A stretch of DNA of 14,188 nt, from assembly GCA_020736575.1 (NCBI GenBank), contig JAGPYM010000154.1, forward strand, positions 1 through 14,188, read 5' to 3'. The notes under the pieces were generated by a model that was not told the DNA's origin, ran no database searches, and worked only from the letters and a program-made list of their open reading frames with translations. This DNA is from Thelonectria olida. Taxonomy: Eukaryota > Ascomycota > Sordariomycetes > Hypocreales > Nectriaceae. The translations under genes were made by a program, and so were the position numbers. Of the stretch, positions 9,255 through 14,188 are shown piece by piece; within the stretch, counting starts at the first letter, position 1, and every line of letters begins with the position of its first letter.

Positions 9255-9332
9255 ATGGCCGAAGTTTTTGGCACCGTGGCCGGCGCTATATTACTAAATG
9301 TAATACTACTATTATATTACTTACACTATTAA
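9255..9332 (+). pseudogene. 5' stub of a HeLo-domain (HET-S-type) gene
   Basis: ATG at 9255 opens a frame reading MAEVFGTVAGAI through 9290. It then runs through 13 unrelated, AT-driven residues (LLNVILLLYYLHY) to a TAA at 9330-9332. M-A-E-V-F-G-T-V-A-G-A is a very characteristic N-terminus of fungal HeLo-domain proteins, the helical cell-death domain of HET-S and related effectors; the initial residues form the membrane-active N-terminal helix in that family. Nothing after residue 11-12 matches the family, and no second HeLo segment was found downstream before the next gene ends at 9429. The domain was therefore lost by deletion or by replacement with AT-rich sequence. It is head-to-head with the NLR remnant, as het-S is with nwd2. 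The risk of a chance match to 11 residues is real but small. Confidence 0.6.
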
Positions 9333-9428
9333 CGCCCTAATATCTCTGCTAATATAAACCTAGAACTCTCTAGTTTTTACCATTAGGAATCGACCAGATC
9401 GTTACAAAAAAGATAGTTTCACTTCCTC
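9287..9428. other. Short AT-rich patch truncating the HeLo stub
   Basis: Composition changes sharply after GGCCGGCGC (9279-9287). TATTAC...GTAATA (about 9288-9306) forms a 6-bp inverted repeat around TAAAT, followed by more TATTACTTA-like sequence. From about 9380 composition recovers, and the 3' end of the intact NLR gene begins at 9429. It may be the scar of a deletion or a small MITE-like insertion. No gene is present. Confidence 0.4.
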
Positions 9429-12400
9429 CTAGCTATCAAATTGTAGATAGAAAATACGACCATGATCACTCCCTATAGCTATCGACGATCCTACTACATT
9501 CTGCGTGTACCACATTCGGGGTCGATATTTGGCAGGCAGCCACAGTAACTTTTCAGAATCTCTCAAGATCCAGGGGCCAGTGATCTTATACTTGTGGTGA
9601 GCCACGGGTCCACCCTCTGAAAGGCCCGGAAGATATACTACCCGGCATTGAATCTCAATCATCCCGCCAGGTACAATACTTCGGTCATATCCTTCAATTT
9701 CCAGGCATGGCTCTTGTGAGCAAACAAATCTTATATCTTCGACATTCGTAAATGGCTCCTCTGACCAAATGCTCTGACCTTCCTCTAAATCGTGAATCTC
9801 GAGGGTGCCACAAGTCATGTATAACGCCAAGTACTTCTCGTTGCTTGATAACAACACTCTATCAATCGAACTGCGCGTTCGGCTGTGGAGCAGCTGATCT
9901 TCTTGCAACAGCACGTCCAAGATATTGATCGTGTTACCGGTTGAAACTGCCAAGTACTTTGAATCTGCTACAAAGTGCAATCTCGATCGAGGGGTAGTTG
10001 AGACGTGGAGTACGTTCAGACACTGACCACTTTCGACACTCCAGACCATCACAGCACCATCCAAAATCGAAGCCAACTGTGTGGAGTCACTCGAGAATGC
10101 GAGCCAAGTTACCTGGACCCCTTTGTTTCGACACTGCAAGGTTTGAAGGCACTTTCCCGTCGCTGCCTCCCAGATTTTGATCACGCTCCCACTCGGATTT
10201 GAAGCTACTCGCTCTCCGTCGTGCGACAATGCGGTAGGATCAATGTGGAAACTCTCATCATCGATTGTCTGAAGACATTTCCCTGTCTCTATATCCCACA
10301 CTGTCATGGGTCTGAGATACCACAGTGGGTTCAATGAACGAGGTCGAATTAACAATCGACTCCGGCTGCTGCTATCGCATGCAAGACTTGCGTGTACAAT
10401 TCGTCCAAACGCAAAACCAAGGATATCTTCTGACGCAATCTTCGTGGTTTTCGTAGGCAGGCGAGTCTCCAAGTTCCAGATTCTAATGTCTCCACCAGCC
10501 GTCAGGGTGACACACTCGCTGTCGGCGCTACCCAGGAAAGATAGTGCGATGATCTCGGAGCCCGGTGAGTCCTCTAGCACTCCCTCACACCGGCCCGTTG
10601 TGAGATTCCAAATATTGACCCTGCTTCCTGAGGTAGAGATAAGAATTCCCACATCATCTTCGGGAAATGCCATAAGAGCGCCATCGAGGGACTGGCCATT
10701 GTTGGGCAGGCTGAGCGTATGCAAGCGCTCACCTGTTGTGACATCCCAAACTTTGATGCTTCCATCTCTTGATGCTGAGGCAACAATCTTGGCGTTTTTA
10801 CCGCCGTTAGAGGCCATGGCCACAATTTCGTCGTCGTGACCCTCTAGTGTTTGAATTAAGGGGCTCCAATCGTCCTCCGTGGCAGGCTTTTTAATGATAT
10901 AACTTGGTTCTTCCTTGCGGAATACATGCCTGATGATGCTGTTCTTTGGGCTAAAAATAAGCGCAGCAGCATACACTTGTAGAGGATAGTTCTCGATCGC
11001 AAATTGATGGAATCGCATCAGCCGGTGCGCATCTTGAATCAGGGCGGATAACTCGTCGGTGCCACGTCGTTCCTAAGCACGTTAGTCTATAAGCTCCGTT
11101 CAGGTTGCGTTCATACTCACTTGTATTAAGCTGGACAACTTTGCTATTGACCGAATTCCTTTTGGGAAGCTCTTCAGAAGGGAAAGGGCCTCAAGCCAGT
11201 GAAGGAAGCATTTTCTCAAGAATATGTCCACAACTCCTCCGTTAAGAAGTGCTTTTGCAACTTCTTCATGGCTCTCTGAGCCCCATGCATCCAAATGGTC
11301 AACCCAATACACGCAGCAGTAACGTATTTGTTCCAATGGGTCTAGATCAGGCGGGCTGACTTCATAGATAGAGACTCCCGGACGTTTCAGTTCATAGATA
11401 TCGTGTTTCAAAGTCGAACCCATAACCCGAAGGGATGTTTCGAAGAGGTCGAGGTGCGTGGCTGCGATATTGATAGAGAGGGGACTTGTGGAAGCTGCTG
11501 GGGATAGAAGAAAGTCCTTAGCTGACTGGTGTACAAAGTAGATAGTCTCTCCCCGCAGTGCAATAAATGCGTGACTAAAATCCACCAGGCGTTCTGTGTC
11601 TTTCGCATCAGTGCCAACCAAGCGTGACAGTTCCGCGAGCGAAATTGGCCGACTGACAGCTGCTGCTACAGCGAGGACTTGACGACACATGCCCCTGTCG
11701 ACTCCACCGGATGTGCAGCTGTCATGTTGCATAAGCAACTCGTCTAACAGATGCTTGTACAAGCAGTCCAGGCCGCGAGGAAATTGATGCACAGTCCGGA
11801 TCACTTTCTGGCTGTCAACGTGTTCGAGAGCTTGGCATGCGAGCGCTACCCAGAGAAAGTTTGCTTCAGCGTTGCGCTCAAACTGAAGTTTAACGGTCAT
11901 CTTTGTTTGATGATTGTAGCATCGAGAAGTAGCCAGAACATTAACCATGGACTGGAGGTATGTACGGAAGCTGTTTGACTCGGAACTTGTGCCGAGTTCA
12001 ACGCGAAGAGCAGTCCGCTGTATAGACTCTTCAAGATGTCTTTCGATTTGGGATATGTTTCGGCTTGAAATTATCCATTTCACGTGAGGTGACTCTGCTG
12101 AAAATGTGATGACAAGGTCTAGAAGTTGAAAGAGGCCATTCGTGCATTCATCAAGAGCGTCGATGATGATGAACATGGGTTCCAACTTTGTCTTTTCCAA
12201 AATGGTGCTGAAGATGCCCTTTAGAGCAAACCAAGCGTTGTTATCCCAAAACAAGTTTCTGCCTGCTCTGTCGTATTTCTCCTCCACCAGCTCGCGGAGA
12301 GAGGAATGATTGTCGGCCAGCATATACACGAGCCCACGAAGAACAGCGACAGAGCAACTCAGATCCTCATCAGAAGCCTGGCAGAAGAAGTAAGCTAACT

Positions 12401-12731
12401 TGGCTGGCTTGACCTTATCAAGTTCGTTGATGATGCTGCACAGCAGCATCGTCTTCCCTTTGCCGGCATCTCCCTTGACCCAGAGTAAGCGTCCATCAGG
12501 GTCATTTCGCCATCGGTCGAAGGCTCGATCTGTGAAGACCCAGTTACAAAGATTATCGAGCAAGCCACCATTGAATTCTTCGATGCGCTGTTTATCTAGG
12601 CGAGGGTCGGTGCCTCGCAGATCAGCCAGACATTTGTTGTCGACTTGTTTGACAGTGACATTGTCCCCAACGTGAATCTGAGAATTGCCGAAGCCAAACA
12701 AGTTCCTCACTTTATTCAAAGCGGGATCCAT
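9429..12731 (-). CDS. NLR protein: N-terminal HRAM-like motif, NACHT NTPase, WD40 repeats
   Basis: The gene is complement(join(9429..11072,11121..12731)), 1084 residues. Residues 1-30 carry the GNSQIHVGDNVTV motif, and 33-62 the fungal NLR linker (KCLADLRGTDPR, GGLLDNLCNWV). NACHT follows: P-loop GDAGKGKT 87-94, Walker B FIIIDALDE 187-195, sensor KWIISSRN 218-225. A winged-helix-like part (RPISLAEL) lies at 361-368 and VHQSAKDFLL at 400-409. Residues from about 565 (FAIENYPLQVYAAALIF) lead into WD40 repeats at about 610-950. Eight repeat ends are visible (KVWD, NIWN, RIWN, TVWD, KIWE, MVWS, NILD, EIHD), followed by a C-terminal LLWLPAKYRP / GSDHGRIFYL segment. Such STAND receptors sense ligands through the repeats and oligomerise to trigger programmed cell death. 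ATG 12731 is the first Met after the in-frame TAG at 12795-12797. All key ATPase residues are intact and there is no RIP. The WD repeats are divergent rather than near-identical. An upstream coding exon cannot be excluded. Confidence 0.9.
11073..11120 (-). other. 48-bp spliceosomal intron in the NLR gene
   Basis: On the minus strand the donor is CAA|GTGAGT at 11120. The branch-point consensus GACTAAC lies about 8-14 bases before the acceptor CTTAG|GAA, which ends at 11073. Removing it joins ...AKLSSLIQ (residue 537) directly, in phase 0, to ERRGTDELSALIQDAHRL. That restores the continuous NLR region between NACHT and WD40. Unspliced, the upstream frame ends at a TGA near 11100. Length and signals are typical of filamentous ascomycetes. 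Confidence 0.93.
12642..12695 (-). other. HRAM-like amyloid motif at the NLR N-terminus
   Basis: Codons 13-30 of the NLR read GFGNSQIHVGDNVTVKQV. Alternating polar and beta-branched residues around a G-D/N turn resemble HET-s-related amyloid motifs, and the motif sits in the first 30 residues, as in NWD2. It aligns with KGDGKLQVGNIY of the remnant next door, both immediately preceding the (K/R)CLADLR linker. The match is short and recognised by eye only. Confidence 0.5.
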
Positions 12732-13655
12732 CAAGTTTGAAGCAGCGCGGATTGGAGGGTTGGGACTCGCGTCGAGGCGTAGGGCGCTGCAACTCTAGAG
12801 TGGTTCGTGTACGGAGGATTCAGCGTAGGAAGCCGCGCAGTATCTCCTGAATGCCTGGGTCAGTCTGCGTTCCCATAACAAACGAGTGTGCAAAAACCCA
12901 CCGGGAAATTGGCCGATAAATTGTTCCGTGGAGTCCAATGGTAGCAACGTCCTAGTGCAAGGCTTGGAGCCCAGCCTGCGATGTCGTCTGTCTGTTGGCG
13001 ACGGAAGTGCCGAACGAAGGCCGTGATGACGACGTATCAATCTGACGAGATGACGACGAGTCTGCCGGCAAATGAACTACCCGGCGAGGCTTCAACTAAG
13101 AAAAGATCGGGCTAGAAGATGCAACATTTGTTCTGATACGTAGCCAGAGAGAGAGGAGGGGGAGGATGGAAGAGACGTGACAAGGGTAGGCTTCTACCTA
13201 AGAAGGGGAGCTCAATACACGAACCCCATTCGCGTGCATACTTGACCAATCGCTTGGATTTGAGTGATCTCAGGACTTATCCTGCCTTGTCTTGCAGTTG
13301 GCGGATGAGCAAGCTGAAAACGACCAATGGCGTAATTTCAGCTCTTCAAACTTCCAGGACTGCGGCAACGTATGGAATCCCGTTTCAAGCTTGAGCTGAG
13401 CTATTTTTCTGAACACGTGGTCAGTAATGAACGCCACAGCGGCTACCTGATCCTCAAGGTGCAACGAGGTTGGTTGATTTCATTAACAGTGGAGGCGCAG
13501 CGCTTCTGGTTATTTTGGGCCTTGACGGCTGCTTCGCTTCCCTTGCTTTCATTTAAACTGTGGTATTCGACTTTAATCGGCTGCGTAAACTCTTGGTAAA
13601 GTCACAGATTACTTACTATGTTTCTTGAGCCATTGTAACCCAATTATCTCAAGAG

Positions 13656-13748
13656 ATGGCCTCCCACAAGGCGACTACGTCCCTTCGCCGGGAGGCTCAG
13701 TTGAAACTACTAGAGAGTTATCTGTTATCCTTACGAGTGGTGGGGTAG
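13656..13748 (+). other. Small ORF of unknown status, 30 codons
   Basis: ATG at 13656 opens a 30-codon frame (MASHKATTSLRREAQLKLLE, then SYLLSLRVVG) ending in TAG at 13746-13748, just before the RIP block begins. The peptide is basic and helical-looking. It could be a chance ORF or the truncated 5' end of a gene whose remainder was replaced by the AT-rich block. No family was recognised. It contains the 13659-13696 hairpin. Confidence 0.2.
13659..13696. repeat. GC-rich nested hairpin near the RIP boundary
   Basis: GCCTCCC (13659-13665) is the exact reverse complement of GGGAGGC (13690-13696). Inside it, GGCGA (13670-13674) pairs with TCGCC (13685-13689), leaving a 4-base bulge and a 10-base loop. 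There is no following T-run, so it is not a bacterial-type terminator. Role unknown. Confidence 0.4.
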
Positions 13749-13756
13749 CTTCAAGG

Positions 13757-14188
13757 CCCTAATATTATTAGAATTGTTATTTAGTAACTAATAAATTTAA
13801 AGTAATAGAAATTAAAAGGGGCGCTAGTATAATATAGGGTAAGTAATAAATATAATAAAAAGGCAGTTAATAAATTTTATTTTAATAATTATTTAATATT
13901 TAATATATAAAAAAATAATAAAAATACTATTTTTAATATTATAAATTTATTAAAGTTTATTAATTATATTTTTATAATAATTATAATTATTAATTTTATA
14001 AGTCTTTTTTAAATAATTAAATCATTTAAATTATATTTATATTTTAATTATATAAATATTTTATATATATATAACTTATATGTTTTTATAATTAGTAATT
14101 TTAATTATTATATTAACTTTTTTATATATTTTTCTATATAATTACTTTATTTATTTCTATAAGCTTAATTGCTTTTAAACTTATTTAA
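13757..14188. other. RIP-mutated AT-rich block (right)
   Basis: Composition flips to AT-rich and CA/TG-poor at about 13757-13770, as in the left block. One short GC patch (GGGGCGC at 13818-13824) remains. No coding segment was recognised before the repeat start near 14081. The normal-composition island of about 4.9 kb carrying the NLR genes is therefore enclosed by two RIP blocks of the same repeat family. Confidence 0.8.
14081..14188. repeat. Repeat copy R4, left-hand start only
   Basis: TGTTTTTATAATTAGTAATTTTA, then ATTATTATATTAACT, then TTTTTATATATTTTTCTAT-TAATTACTTTATTTATTTCTAT and AGCTTAATT-CTTTTAAAC, matches 438-555 of R2 with RIP-type differences only and small gaps. The copy runs off the window. 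Same orientation as R1-R3. Confidence 0.65.

Larger units (their letters stand above)
12732..13756. other. Upstream region of the NLR gene, no gene recognised
   Basis: About 1 kb of normal-composition DNA. On the sense (minus) strand it has a pyrimidine-rich tract at about 13143-13176 (CTCTTCCATCCTCCCCCTCC and CTCTCTCTC), some 420 bases before the ATG, of the kind common near fungal transcription starts. Minus-strand open stretches at 12795-13037 and 13270-13470 lack ATG starts and recognisable motifs. The first is in the NLR frame and ends at the TAG at 12795-12797. It could contribute an exon if an intron ending at TTGCAG (about 12784) exists, but I do not call it. No HeLo start faces this NLR on the plus strand. 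Confidence 0.45.

Noticed and set aside
10306..10839. A 177-codon plus-strand open frame opposite the NLR WD40 region.
   Set aside because: It is antisense to a clearly coding exon, has low-complexity shadow composition and no recognisable domain.
13270..13470. A minus-strand open stretch (VAFITDHVFRKIAQLKLETG...) upstream of the NLR, considered as a HeLo or other N-terminal domain exon.
   Set aside because: No ATG, no recognisable motif, not linked to the NLR frame by convincing splice sites.
9334..13765. The 10-mer GCCCTAATAT occurs at 9334-9343 and 13756-13765, flanking the intact NLR like a direct repeat.
   Set aside because: A 10-mer shared within 14 kb is expected by chance, the flanks do not extend the match, and no insertion junction is evident.
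13757..14000. A minus-strand reading IINKL near 13951-13972 resembling the decayed NLR segment at about 8709.
   Set aside because: No P-loop-like segment precedes it and the following residues do not align; AT-rich DNA gives such short Ile/Asn/Lys runs easily.

Overview
The window looks like filamentous ascomycete (Pezizomycotina) DNA. It has a 48-bp spliceosomal intron, fungal NACHT-WD40 NLR genes, and large blocks of extremely AT-rich sequence in which CA, TG and CG dinucleotides are almost absent and TA is in excess. That is the footprint of repeat-induced point mutation (RIP). Because RIP removes ATG and turns CAA, CAG and TGG into stops, the AT-rich blocks hold almost no open frames, but their old coding content can still be read through the stops.

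Layout. Bases 1-437: right-hand part of a decayed repeat (R1). Bases 438-1850: a second copy (R2), split by a 667-bp insertion flanked by a 6-bp duplication. Bases 1851-7670: interior of a Ty3/gypsy LTR retrotransposon on the minus strand, with protease, RT, RNase H, integrase and GPY/F segments legible in the right order, plus a decayed ORF on the opposite strand at 2401-3060. Bases about 7671-8424: a third repeat copy (R3), so R2 and R3 are most simply the 3' and 5' LTRs. Bases 8425-8640: unassigned AT-rich DNA. Bases about 8690-9130: 5' part of an NLR gene on the minus strand. Its NACHT half is destroyed by RIP while its N-terminal half keeps normal composition. Bases 9255-9290: on the plus strand, the start of what looks like a HeLo-domain (HET-S-type) gene, cut off after 12 residues. 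Bases 9429-12731 (minus): an apparently intact two-exon NLR of 1084 residues, NACHT plus about eight WD40 repeats. Bases 12732-13756: normal-composition upstream DNA with no gene I recognise. Bases 13757-14188: a second RIP block, ending in the start of a fourth repeat copy (R4, from about 14081).

Main interpretation. Both NLRs carry short G-x-G/GN-type motifs just before their NACHT region that resemble the HET-s-related amyloid motifs (HRAMs) used by NWD2-type NLRs to template HET-S-type effectors. A HeLo start lies head-to-head with the broken NLR. This is the arrangement of a het-S/nwd2 amyloid-signalling cell-death pair. Here the effector is reduced to a stub, its NLR partner is half erased by RIP, and a related NLR next door survives without an intact effector in the window. 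The domain assignments rest on reading translations by eye. The gene-pair interpretation is inference.
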